Assembly: GCA_013297675.1 (NCBI GenBank)
Contig: JAAFHZ010000002.1
Span: 42,654 to 106,653, forward strand
DNA from: Synechococcales cyanobacterium bin59.metabat.ball.084
GTDB taxonomy: Bacteria; Cyanobacteriota; Cyanobacteriia; Cyanobacteriales; Chamaesiphonaceae
Direction: 5' to 3'
DNA: 64,000 nt
The notes below the pieces were generated by a model. That model made no database searches. It saw only the letters and a list, made by a program, of their open reading frames with translations, and had not been told where the DNA came from. The position numbers were made by a program, and so were the translations under genes. Of this stretch, positions 36,384-44,759 are shown in pieces. Every line of letters begins with the position of its first letter. The first letter of the stretch is position 1.

Positions 36384-37064
36384 CTACTTTACATAAGAGG
36401 GCTTGGGATCTAGTCCTCCCATGCGGTTCAGTGGCCAAAAGCGCACAGTAGCTTTACCCACAATATTAGCCTTGGGCACAAATCCCCATACTCGGCTATC
36501 TAAGCTACTGCTGCGGTGATCACCCAGCACTAAATATTCCCCCTCAGGTACCGTGCGTTCATCATCAGGCCCTTGAGCAGTAGGATTCCATAGAGATACA
36601 CGCGGATCTTTGGTGTGCTTTTCTTGATAAATTTTGGTCATTTGCTCAATAAACAAGCCGCTGGGGTAGTTTTCAGGTAACGGCTTGCCATTGACAGTCA
36701 CTTTATCCTTCACGACTTGGATTTTTTCGCCCGGTAGACCAATAACTCTTTTGATAAAAGCTTCGTTATAACCCGAAGATTTGAGAGTGGCAGTGGGGTC
36801 AAAAACCACAATGTCGCCCCGTTGGGGGTTGCTGAACCGATAGGTTACTTTATCAATAATCAGCCGATCGTCTACCAATAACGTTGGCTCCATTGAGCCA
36901 GAGGGAATATAGCGGGCCTCGGCTACAAACTGACGCATACCTAAGGCCAAAACCACACTGATCCCAATGGTCTTGAGGGTCTCTACCCAAAAGTTTTCAG
37001 GTTTTTCCTGAATTGCGCTGGATACTGTATCTTGAGGTTCTGGCTGTTGAGATTCTAGAGACAT
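36384..37064 (-). CDS. lepB: signal peptidase I, copy 1
   Basis: 226 residues from the ATG at 37064 (a longer frame to 37139 starts outside the family's normal N-terminus). The same architecture as copy 2: membrane anchor, IPSGSMEPTL, FIKRVIGLPGE and GDHRSSSLDSRVWGF. It is first in the unit, 88 bases upstream of copy 2. Two type I peptidases are normal in cyanobacteria, but tandem placement is less so. Confidence 0.93.
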   Translation of the reverse strand: MSLESQQPEPQDTVSSAIQEKPENFWVETLKTIGISVVLALGMRQFVAEARYIPSGSMEPTLLVDDRLIIDKVTYRFSNPQRGDIVVFDPTATLKSSGYNEAFIKRVIGLPGEKIQVVKDKVTVNGKPLPENYPSGLFIEQMTKIYQEKHTKDPRVSLWNPTAQGPDDERTVPEGEYLVLGDHRSSSLDSRVWGFVPKANIVGKATVRFWPLNRMGGLDPKPSYVK

Positions 37065-37247
37065 AAGGTACTCAAATAATGACGATTTGCCTTGCGGCAA
37101 TACTTTGTGAACGAAAGTACAAGGAGCGAAAGTTAACAAGATGACAGGAACTTGTTTTCAATTATATACAATGAGGTTAACCAGAAAATCTGATAATAGA
37201 GGGTGTAAATTGCGCTAGCTGCGCTCGATCGAAGAACCGACTCAATT

Positions 37248-38564
37248 ATGGCAGACAATACCCTGATTATTCGCCAGTCTCTAGTCTGTATGACCGATGG
37301 CCAACTGCGCTTAGGAGATGTGCTGGTGCGCGATCGATTAATCGCACAAGTGGCCGATCGAATTGAAATGAACGCCGATACCGAGATTGACGGCAGAGGT
37401 TTGACTTTGTTGCCGGGAGTAATTGACCCCCAGGTGCATTTCCGCGAACCGGGTCTAGAGCATAAAGAAGATTTATTTACGGCAAGCTGCGCCTGTGCCA
37501 AGGGCGGCGTAACTTCTTTCTTAGAAATGCCCAATACTAACCCCCTAACTACCACCCAGTCCGCTCTGGATGACAAATTACAGCGGGCGGCTAGTAAGTG
37601 TCTGGTCAATTATGGATTTTTTATTGGTGCTACTGCGGCCAATTTACCTGATTTGAATACTGCTAACCCGGCCTGTGGCATCAAGATTTTTATGGGTTCC
37701 CAGCATGGAGATTTATTGGTAGAAAGCCAAGAGTATTTAGAACCAATTTTTGCCAGTGGCGATCGACTCATTGCGGTTCATGCCGAAGATCAGGCCAGAA
37801 TTAACCAACGAAAGCAAGAGTTTGCTGGCTCCACCGATCCGGCTACTCACTCGATCATTCAAGATGACATTGCCGCCTTAAACGCCACCAAACTCGCAGT
37901 CTCTCTCTCCGAGAAGTATCAGCGCCGTCTGCATATACTGCATCTTTCTACGGCGATCGAAGCAGATTATCTGCGCAGCCATAAACCAAGCTGGGTCACA
38001 GCCGAAGTTACTCCCCAGCATTTGCTGCTGAACACCGATGCCTATGGTCAAATCGGCACTCTGGCACAAATGAATCCACCTTTACGCAGCGTCAAAGACA
38101 ACGCCGTACTGTGGCAGGCGTTGCTCGATGGAGTCATCGATTTTATTGCCACCGATCATGCTCCCCACACCCTAGAAGAAAAAGCCAAAGGCTATCCGAA
38201 TACTCCCTCAGGAATGCCGGGGGTCGAGACAGCTTTGCCCTTAATGTTGACTCAGGCAGCAGCCGGTCGCTGCACTGTCGGTCAAGTAGTAAATTGGATG
38301 TCCAGCGCAGTGGCTCAGGCTTACCAAATTCCCAACAAGGGCAAAATAGAAGCTGGGTATGATGCCGATCTAGTCTTGGTAGATCTAGAAAACTATCGCC
38401 CGGTACTGCGATCGGAGCTACAGACCAAATGTGGCTGGAGTCCCTTTGAAGATTGGAATCTCACTGGTCATCCAGTCACAACTATTGTGCTCGGCCAAGT
38501 GGTGTTCGATCATGGCAAACTTGATCATACCGTGCGTGGTCAGGCGCTCTCTTTTGGTAGATAA
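37248..38564 (+). CDS. pyrC: dihydroorotase
   Basis: 438 residues. Amidohydrolase-fold enzyme of pyrimidine synthesis (carbamoyl aspartate to dihydroorotate). Motifs are DPQVHFREPGLEHKEDL (the first metal His of the usual HxH is Gln here, His-x-Arg follows), the candidate carboxylated Lys in GIKIFMGS, HILHLST and the catalytic Asp in IATDHAPH. The Gln variant is, as far as I recall, common in cyanobacterial members. Divergent from lepB, 183 bases apart. Confidence 0.9.
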   Translation: MADNTLIIRQSLVCMTDGQLRLGDVLVRDRLIAQVADRIEMNADTEIDGRGLTLLPGVIDPQVHFREPGLEHKEDLFTASCACAKGGVTSFLEMPNTNPLTTTQSALDDKLQRAASKCLVNYGFFIGATAANLPDLNTANPACGIKIFMGSQHGDLLVESQEYLEPIFASGDRLIAVHAEDQARINQRKQEFAGSTDPATHSIIQDDIAALNATKLAVSLSEKYQRRLHILHLSTAIEADYLRSHKPSWVTAEVTPQHLLLNTDAYGQIGTLAQMNPPLRSVKDNAVLWQALLDGVIDFIATDHAPHTLEEKAKGYPNTPSGMPGVETALPLMLTQAAAGRCTVGQVVNWMSSAVAQAYQIPNKGKIEAGYDADLVLVDLENYRPVLRSELQTKCGWSPFEDWNLTGHPVTTIVLGQVVFDHGKLDHTVRGQALSFGR

Positions 38565-38604
38565 AGCTTGCTACTCAACTAAATCAATCCTGGATTTTAT
38601 TTTA

Positions 38605-39924
38605 ATGTTCCACATCTTCAGATTTGGCGTATTTTTCAGCCTGGTGAGTATTCTGGTTAGCTGCCAAAATGCCCCACCATCTCCACCTGTTACGGGTAAG
38701 CCATCACCAGTGATTAGCACTCCTAGTGGTTCCGCTGTGAGCCAAGCTGTTTCCAGCCCCAATATTTCGATTTCACCGGTACCCACGGTGTTTTTCACTC
38801 CTTCTAATACTGCTCCTGGTAACATCAATCCGATCACCGGTCAGTCTGGTGCCCCTGTGCCCTCAGCAGTCCCCGGCTCACCTGCCGTCGAACTGCCCGT
38901 CGCTAAAGGTCGCTATCAGGTATTGGATGAGCAAAACAAGCCCCAATATGTAGTAGACAGCCATAAAGTTTTAACAGCGGGCAGTCTGCCTGCCGGAAAA
39001 ATTAACTTTGAACCCAATAAAATGCTGACGGTGCTTACCAACACCCGCGCCTATTTTGCGCAGTCTCAAGATCCGAAGTTATCTCTGGTGGGCATTTTGG
39101 GTAATCAAGGGGTGAGCACCATAGACACAATAAAAACTCTAGATTTTGCGATTGCCACTCTTCAAGAAGACCTGCAAGCCAAACGCCCCAGCCGTCTGCA
39201 AGATCCTACTTTTATCCGCCAAAACTTCCGCACCATTCAATGGAATGCGGCTGATCCGCAGCAACCCTCTCAATCCAAAATTCGCATTACTAAATACGCC
39301 GTCTTTACCCATCCCGGCTCTCGCACTAAAACCGCTAAGTTTGACACCGCTATTTATAGCCTCAAAGACCCTCGCGCCAAAGCGGCCAAATATACCAAGC
39401 AAGAAGTATTGGCAGGCATTTATGAAAAGGCTGGTAAGGATGCCTACGCAGACAAAGTAGAGCCGATCGCCTATTTAACTCGCGATGGCTTGGAGGAAGC
39501 TCTGATGGAGGGCACTATTTTGATTAAGTTTAACGACGGTACCCAAGGCTTTTTTAACGTCGATCGCAGTAACGAAATTACCTATGTCAAAGGCTTAGAT
39601 CGTAAAGAACAAAAGCGTTATTGGTACTTTAAACTCGTAGATAAAATTAAAGGCTATGGTCAGGCCATAGAGAACAAAATTTCGATCGAACCTGGTGTCA
39701 CCTTTGCTGGTGATGTGCTAAATATTGGCCTAGGTAAACTGGTGGTGATCAGCAGTGCCGATGGCATGAGGATGGGGCTGATCGCTGACACGGGCGGCGC
39801 TTTCCTCCCAAACCTGCACCAGCTAGATTTTTTGGCTGGCACCTTCGATGGCAAACCAGCTTTTGATAAGGCCGCACGTAGCCTACCAGAATATGCCACT
39901 GCTTATTTTTTGGTAAAGAAATAA
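38605..39924 (+). CDS. lipoprotein of unknown function
   Basis: 439 residues from the ATG at 38605, which places a lipobox LVSC at the end of a 16-residue hydrophobic signal. The first ~110 mature residues are a Pro/Ser/Val-rich linker, the remainder (about 120-439) is a folded domain (KMLTVLTNTRAYFAQS, GQGFFNVDRSNEITY). I do not recognise the domain. The longer frame from 38431 overlaps pyrC and is not the start. bioF starts 3 bases after its stop. Confidence 0.65.
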   Translation: MFHIFRFGVFFSLVSILVSCQNAPPSPPVTGKPSPVISTPSGSAVSQAVSSPNISISPVPTVFFTPSNTAPGNINPITGQSGAPVPSAVPGSPAVELPVAKGRYQVLDEQNKPQYVVDSHKVLTAGSLPAGKINFEPNKMLTVLTNTRAYFAQSQDPKLSLVGILGNQGVSTIDTIKTLDFAIATLQEDLQAKRPSRLQDPTFIRQNFRTIQWNAADPQQPSQSKIRITKYAVFTHPGSRTKTAKFDTAIYSLKDPRAKAAKYTKQEVLAGIYEKAGKDAYADKVEPIAYLTRDGLEEALMEGTILIKFNDGTQGFFNVDRSNEITYVKGLDRKEQKRYWYFKLVDKIKGYGQAIENKISIEPGVTFAGDVLNIGLGKLVVISSADGMRMGLIADTGGAFLPNLHQLDFLAGTFDGKPAFDKAARSLPEYATAYFLVKK

Positions 39925-39927
39925 GCA

Positions 39928-41241
39928 ATGAAACAAGAAACCCCGATTTGCGCTCCGCTCCCCCTTCTCCCCACTTGGGAGAAGGGGCTAGGGGATGAGG
40001 GTATTTCCACGAAACCCCTCACCTCCACTGATTCAAAGACCTCCCCAGATCCCTATGCTTGGATCGATCGATCCCTCAACACCATCCACAAAGCCCAATG
40101 GCACCGCAGCCCCGCCCTGATCGAAGCCAGCCAAGACAACTACATTACGGTCGCCGGTAAACAACTCCTCAACTTTGCTAGCAATGACTACTTAGGCTTA
40201 GCTATAGATCCTTGCTTGAAAGCAGCAGCGATCGCCGCAATTCAAACCTATGGCACCGGCAGCACAGGCTCTCGGTTAGTTACAGGACAACGACCACTAC
40301 ATCAAGAACTAGAGAAGTCGATCGCTACCTTCAAAAAATCGGCAGATGCCCTAGTATTCAGCTCCGGCTATGCCGCAAACTTGGGGACGATTGCGGCTTT
40401 AGTTGGGGAAAGAGATTTGATAATTGCCGATCAATATAATCATTCCAGCCTCAAAAACGGTGCAATTCTCAGTCAGGCCAAAGTATTGGAGTATCATCAC
40501 TGCGATTTAGGGCATCTGCAAGAATTGTTGGCAACCCATCGCACTCAATCCCGCCGCTGTTTACTGGTGACAGACACAGTATTTAGTATGGATGGCGATC
40601 TTTGTCCGCTGCCTGGAATCATGGAGTTAGCGACGGAGTTTGACTGCATGGTGTTGGTGGATGAAGCCCATGCTACCGGAGTATTAGGGTCAACAGGAGC
40701 GGGCGCGATCGAGCATTTTGACTTAGACCCAGATCACCTAGTTTGCATTGGTACACTTAGTAAGGCTTTGGGCAGTCTCGGCGGCTATGTCAGTGGCAGT
40801 GCTAAGTTGATAGATTTTCTGCGGAATCGCTGCCCTAGCTGGATTTACACTACAGCTTTATCTCCCGCCGATACAGCGGCGGCGCTGAGGGCGATCGAAC
40901 TAATCACTACTCAACCAGCCATCCGCCAGCAGCTCTGGCAAAACATTGAATATTTCAGAGCATTATTATTCTCTGTCAATATTAAAATGCTCCCTTCCGA
41001 TTCTGCGATTATTTGTTGGGAGTTACCGAGTGCCGAAACAGCATTAAAAATATCTGAACTGCTGCGTGACCAAGGAATCTTTGCCCCAGCAATTCGGCCT
41101 CCTACTGTCCCCACCAGCCGCATTCGGCTTACGATTACTGCTAGTCATCGATCGATCGATATCGAGAAACTAGCTACAACTCTAGAATCATCAATTTTCT
41201 ATTTATCACGCTCAAGCCAAGGCAATAAATCTCCTGTCTGA
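39928..41241 (+). CDS. bioF: 8-amino-7-oxononanoate synthase
   Basis: 437 residues; the family usually has ~385-400. PLP enzyme that condenses pimeloyl-ACP (or CoA) with alanine in biotin synthesis. Motifs are LLNFASNDYLGLA, GTGSTGSRLVTG, DEAHATGVLG and the PLP-binding Lys in GTLSKALGSLGGYV. The normal N-terminus begins near PYAWIDRSLNTIHKAQ (residue ~47); the extra N-terminal sequence contains an in-frame palindromic repeat (39961-39987). No Met or other good start lies between it and the body. Its 3' end overlaps a DUF4351 remnant. Confidence 0.92.
   Translation: MKQETPICAPLPLLPTWEKGLGDEGISTKPLTSTDSKTSPDPYAWIDRSLNTIHKAQWHRSPALIEASQDNYITVAGKQLLNFASNDYLGLAIDPCLKAAAIAAIQTYGTGSTGSRLVTGQRPLHQELEKSIATFKKSADALVFSSGYAANLGTIAALVGERDLIIADQYNHSSLKNGAILSQAKVLEYHHCDLGHLQELLATHRTQSRRCLLVTDTVFSMDGDLCPLPGIMELATEFDCMVLVDEAHATGVLGSTGAGAIEHFDLDPDHLVCIGTLSKALGSLGGYVSGSAKLIDFLRNRCPSWIYTTALSPADTAAALRAIELITTQPAIRQQLWQNIEYFRALLFSVNIKMLPSDSAIICWELPSAETALKISELLRDQGIFAPAIRPPTVPTSRIRLTITASHRSIDIEKLATTLESSIFYLSRSSQGNKSPV
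39961..39987. repeat. palindromic intergenic-type repeat inside bioF
   Basis: CCCCTTCTCCC (39961-39971), a 5-base loop and GGGAGAAGGGG (39977-39987), followed by GCTAGGGGATGAGGG. This is a widespread REP-like element normally found between genes. Here it is read in frame as part of the N-terminal extension of BioF (PLPLLPTWEKGLGDEG). Confidence 0.8.
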
Positions 41242-41338
41242 CTAAAACTTCTAACTTTTCTAGAGGTAAAGCTTTGATGCGTTCTTGGAGGTCGATCGAA
41301 ATATTACCCACTTGCCGACCTAACTGGCACAGGACAGA
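41234..41338 (-). pseudogene. DUF4351 C-terminal remnant
   Basis: The minus strand reads VLCQLGRQVGNISIDLQERI followed by KALPLEKLEVLV, a DUF4351-type tail (LxxLTRRxGxLSxxxQxxIxxLSxxxLExL) found at the end of Rpn-family proteins. It has no start and no nuclease domain. It lies just after tadA and overlaps the end of bioF by 8 bases. A broken fragment. Confidence 0.6.
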
Positions 41339-41339
41339 T

Positions 41340-41864
41340 TTATACCCCTGTTCCTGGCGAAGTACGACGTTGAGCAAACCAATCTTTGAGCTGCTGCTGA
41401 CATCGATCGGTCTCCACCCCAGCCACCACGGATAAAAAATGATTGCTAGCCTTCCCGTCAGGGATATTTAACACCGTTCGCACCGCTCCAGCCTTAGCAT
41501 CATCTGCTCCATAGACCAATAGACCTAGCCGAGCAGCGATGATTGCTCCGGCACACATCGGACAAGGTTCTAAAGTTACATATAAGGTGCAGTCGTTCAA
41601 ATGCCAGTTACCTAAATGTTGCCCCGCCTGCCGCAGAGCAATAATTTCAGCATGAGCTGTAGGGTCAGCGTCCCGCTCTCGCCGATTTTCACCCCGCCCA
41701 ATGATCTTTCCCTGGCCGTCTACGATGATCGCCCCTACGGGGACTTCTTGGGCATTACCGGCAGCGGTGGCTAGCTCGATCGACTGTGCCATAAACTCTT
41801 GCTGCACTGCCAATGGAAACTTGGTCAACCATTTTTCTAGGGCTTCTCTACTTTTCTGGCTCAT
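41340..41864 (-). CDS. tadA: tRNA adenosine(34) deaminase TadA
   Basis: 174 residues. Zinc deaminase motifs: HAEIIAL (catalytic Glu) near 72 and PCPMCAGAIIAARLG near 103. Converts A34 to inosine in tRNA-Arg(ACG). The N-terminus is about 20 residues longer than average (SREALEKWLTKFPLAVQQEF). Convergent with bioF. Confidence 0.95.
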   Translation of the reverse strand: MSQKSREALEKWLTKFPLAVQQEFMAQSIELATAAGNAQEVPVGAIIVDGQGKIIGRGENRRERDADPTAHAEIIALRQAGQHLGNWHLNDCTLYVTLEPCPMCAGAIIAARLGLLVYGADDAKAGAVRTVLNIPDGKASNHFLSVVAGVETDRCQQQLKDWFAQRRTSPGTGV

Positions 41865-42070
41865 AATAGAATTAGTCTACTACTTTTGTTTGATATTTTC
41901 TCTGAGTTAGAGTACAACTCCGGCGAAAGTATTTTATCAATCTTTTGACAGTCGCCATTTTAGCTATTGTTGATCAAATAATAAAAAATTGGCCAGATAT
42001 ACCGAGAATCATCGTTTCTGTCGATCAGGTGTGAGCGGAGCGATCGATCCTGGGTACTTTGAGATCAACA

Positions 42071-43288
42071 ATGAATTTGGGAATTTTGTCCATGCCTACC
42101 CCACCACCTTTACCTTCGGCTCACAACAACACCGCCGCCTTTCTAGAAACCTTAGACACCATGGAGGTGCCTTCTTTCAAAGGTGGCCGAGACGATGGTG
42201 GTGGTATCACCGTCAGTTTGTCCCAAGGTCAGCCCACCCTGGAATCACTAATTATGGAAGCCTTCCAAAAAGGTTTTTCCGATGTGCATGTGGGAGTGGG
42301 CGAAATTCCTCGCTTTCGGAATCGCGGCGAAATCGAAACTACCGAATTGCCTGAAACCGACATGATGACTTTTCAGTACTGGCTGAATGAAGTACTAACT
42401 CCGGAAGAAATCGCCAAGTTTGATCAAACGCTTGACTTTGATGGTGCTAAACAATACGACTTTGCTCGGGTGCGGATCAACGTATTTGATACTCTCCATG
42501 GTCCTTCAATGGTAATGCGGTTAATTCCGATGAACATTATGACCATTGAGCAACTGCGCTTACCACCCATTTTTCAAACAGTTTGCCATCAGCATAAGGG
42601 TCTAATTTTGGTGACTGGCCCTACTGGTTCGGGTAAATCTACCACTATGGCTGCCATGGTAGACTATATGAACCAAGAAATGCCTCGCCACATTATTACG
42701 ATCGAAGACCCGATCGAATTTATCCACAAAAGCCAACGAGCCTTAATTAAACACCGAGAAGTTGGGACTAATACTCTAAAGTTTGACACCGCGCTAAAAG
42801 CTGCTCTGCGGGAAGACCCCGACGTAATTTTGATCGGAGAAATGCGCGATCGAGAAACTGTGAACACTGCACTCAAAGCAGCTCAAACCGGTCACTTGGT
42901 AATGGGTACTCTGCACACCAACAGTGCGGTGAAAACGATCGAACGTATTTTGGGTCTATACGATGCCGAAGAACAAATCGCCATGCGAGTGGCTTTGGCC
43001 GAATCTTTGGTGGGCATTATCGCTCAAGGTTTATGTCGTACTAGCGATGGTAAACGTGCAGCCTACCACGATATTTTGATCAACACCGAAACTGTTAAAG
43101 ACTACATTCGCGATGGTAAATACGACGAAATCAGTGAGCTGATGATTGACGGTGAGTTTGACGGTATGATCACTATGAATAAATCACTCTATAACTTATA
43201 TCAAGATGGCCGGATTTCAGAAGAAGTAGCGATGGAGCTATCACCCACCCCAAACGAAATGGCCATGATGCTTCGTGGTCGGATTTAA
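42071..43288 (+). CDS. type IV pilus retraction ATPase, PilT family (PilT2-like)
   Basis: 405 residues from the ATG at 42071. Walker A GPTGSGKSTTM near 187, Asp box IITIEDPIEF, Walker B DVILIGEMRD and His box GHLVMGTLHTNSA. Longer than standard PilT, with an N-terminal extension and EAFQKGFSDVHVGVGEIPRF, which suggests the second cyanobacterial PilT rather than PilT1. It powers or tunes pilus retraction for motility and DNA uptake; dprA next door (opposite strand) also belongs to natural transformation. Terminator at 43324. Confidence 0.88.
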   Translation: MNLGILSMPTPPPLPSAHNNTAAFLETLDTMEVPSFKGGRDDGGGITVSLSQGQPTLESLIMEAFQKGFSDVHVGVGEIPRFRNRGEIETTELPETDMMTFQYWLNEVLTPEEIAKFDQTLDFDGAKQYDFARVRINVFDTLHGPSMVMRLIPMNIMTIEQLRLPPIFQTVCHQHKGLILVTGPTGSGKSTTMAAMVDYMNQEMPRHIITIEDPIEFIHKSQRALIKHREVGTNTLKFDTALKAALREDPDVILIGEMRDRETVNTALKAAQTGHLVMGTLHTNSAVKTIERILGLYDAEEQIAMRVALAESLVGIIAQGLCRTSDGKRAAYHDILINTETVKDYIRDGKYDEISELMIDGEFDGMITMNKSLYNLYQDGRISEEVAMELSPTPNEMAMMLRGRI

Positions 43289-43323
43289 AAGTAAGTTTTT
43301 GCAATCATACATTTTATTTTTTA

Positions 43324-43347
43324 GCCGCCCCTCAAGGGCGGTTTTTG
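43324..43347 (+). terminator. intrinsic terminator of the pilT-family gene
   Basis: CCGCCC at 43325-43330 pairs with GGGCGG at 43336-43341, then TTTTT. It also lies 20 bases past the dprA stop on the other strand. Confidence 0.85.
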
Positions 43348-43367
43348 CAATCCAAATTCAGAAAGCA

Positions 43368-44585
43368 TCAAACTCTTTGATACTGCATTCCAGGCAACTG
43401 CATCACCAGGTTTTCCAATTCTAGTTCTAACAATCCGCTGGATACATCAGAGCTAGGAATCGCAGTCTGAGTAACGATCGCATCAAAAGAAATTGGCGAT
43501 CGATCTACCACTGCTAATATCTTGGCTAAATGCGGAGCCAACAACGGTGGCGCGACTGGCTGGGGTAAAAATAGTGGCAGCATGGTTTGCTGCGCTGGGG
43601 CAGGCGGCATTTCCACTGGTCGCAAAGCCTGTAAATTAGTCAGCAGTTGCTCTGTGCTCAAAATTAACTGAGCACCTCGATCGATCAAACCCAAACAGCC
43701 GATCGACTGAGGATTATCTAAGCCACCGGGTAAAACATATACATCTCGACAAAATTCATTGGCCAGATGCGCCGTAATTAACGCCCCGGATTTTTGGGGA
43801 GCCTCCATCACCAATACCGCTCGACTCAAACCAGCAATAATCCGATTCCGAGCCGGGAAATGTCCTCGATCGGGGCGAGTACCCGCTGGATATTCACTTA
43901 CCATTAAGCCTTCTTCCCAAATTCTCTCGGCCAATGCCTGGTTCCGCGCTGGGTAAACCACATCTAAACCGGTACCAACTACGGCCACGGTGCGTCCACC
44001 CACAGCCAAACATCCATGGTGCGCTTCAGTATCTACGCCCTCAGCCAAGCCAGAGATAATGCTGTAGCCCTGTTCGGCCAAAGCCAAGCTAATTTTTTGA
44101 GTCCATTTTCTGCCGTAGCTGGTGATATCCCGAGTGCCCACAATGCCAATGGTTAATTGATGCCCCAGGTTCTCAGCTTTATCTACCAGCCCGCGATAAT
44201 ACAAAACTGGCGGAGCTGTAGCGGTTTCTAACAATAGCTGAGGATAAGCGGGGTCTGCCGGTGTCCAGAAATGGGGATTTTGCTCTAAGTGTTGCTCAAT
44301 AAATTCTTCGGGTTCGATCGATTTTCGGGCATCGCAAATTTTCTCTATGCCAATATTCCCCAGACCTTCGACTTCTAACAGTTCCTCTGGAGTGGCATAC
44401 CAAGCACTCGCCAAGTCGCCAAAGTGTTCGTGCAGGCGATGGATGGTAATTGCTCCCACTCCATAAATTTGTGCCCAGGCTAGCCAGTAAGGCCGATCGA
44501 TTTGCAGGTAAGTACTCAAGAGTTTGCAGGGATGGATGATTTCACCACAATTTTCGCTAACCAAACCATCCTGGTCATCCGACAA
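43368..44585 (-). CDS. dprA: DNA processing protein DprA
   Basis: Up to 405 residues. Rossmann-like DprA core with IGIVGTRDITSYG, YSIISGLAEGVDTEAHHG, GTGLDVVYPARN, FPARNRIIAGLSRAVLVMEA and SGALITAHLA, then a winged-helix-like C-terminus (DAIVTQTAIPSSDVSSGLLE). It loads RecA on incoming single-stranded DNA in transformation. No ATG is available at the N-terminus; start is TTG at 44585 or a later TTG near 44522 that would begin LSTYLQIDRPYWLAWAQ. Confidence 0.93.
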   Translation of the reverse strand: MSDDQDGLVSENCGEIIHPCKLLSTYLQIDRPYWLAWAQIYGVGAITIHRLHEHFGDLASAWYATPEELLEVEGLGNIGIEKICDARKSIEPEEFIEQHLEQNPHFWTPADPAYPQLLLETATAPPVLYYRGLVDKAENLGHQLTIGIVGTRDITSYGRKWTQKISLALAEQGYSIISGLAEGVDTEAHHGCLAVGGRTVAVVGTGLDVVYPARNQALAERIWEEGLMVSEYPAGTRPDRGHFPARNRIIAGLSRAVLVMEAPQKSGALITAHLANEFCRDVYVLPGGLDNPQSIGCLGLIDRGAQLILSTEQLLTNLQALRPVEMPPAPAQQTMLPLFLPQPVAPPLLAPHLAKILAVVDRSPISFDAIVTQTAIPSSDVSSGLLELELENLVMQLPGMQYQRV

Positions 44586-44759
44586 AATGCTCGATTTTGT
44601 CTATTGATCAGCACTGTCATTTGTTTTCCAGCACGATCAGAGTTCTAGGAGTTTTGAGGCTACAAGAGAAAATCCCCCCACAGCTTGGTGATATTGTGTA
44701 AATTTGTATAAAGGCATTTTAATATTCCTCAACTTTTATCCAAACCACAGATAACCATC

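Noticed and set aside
37133..37609. 158-codon minus-strand frame at the start of pyrC
   Set aside because: Lies antisense to conserved pyrC motifs and has no family match.
41945..41970. Promoter TTGACA...TATTGT before the pilT-family gene
   Set aside because: Spacing is 14 bases, too short for a standard sigma-70 promoter.
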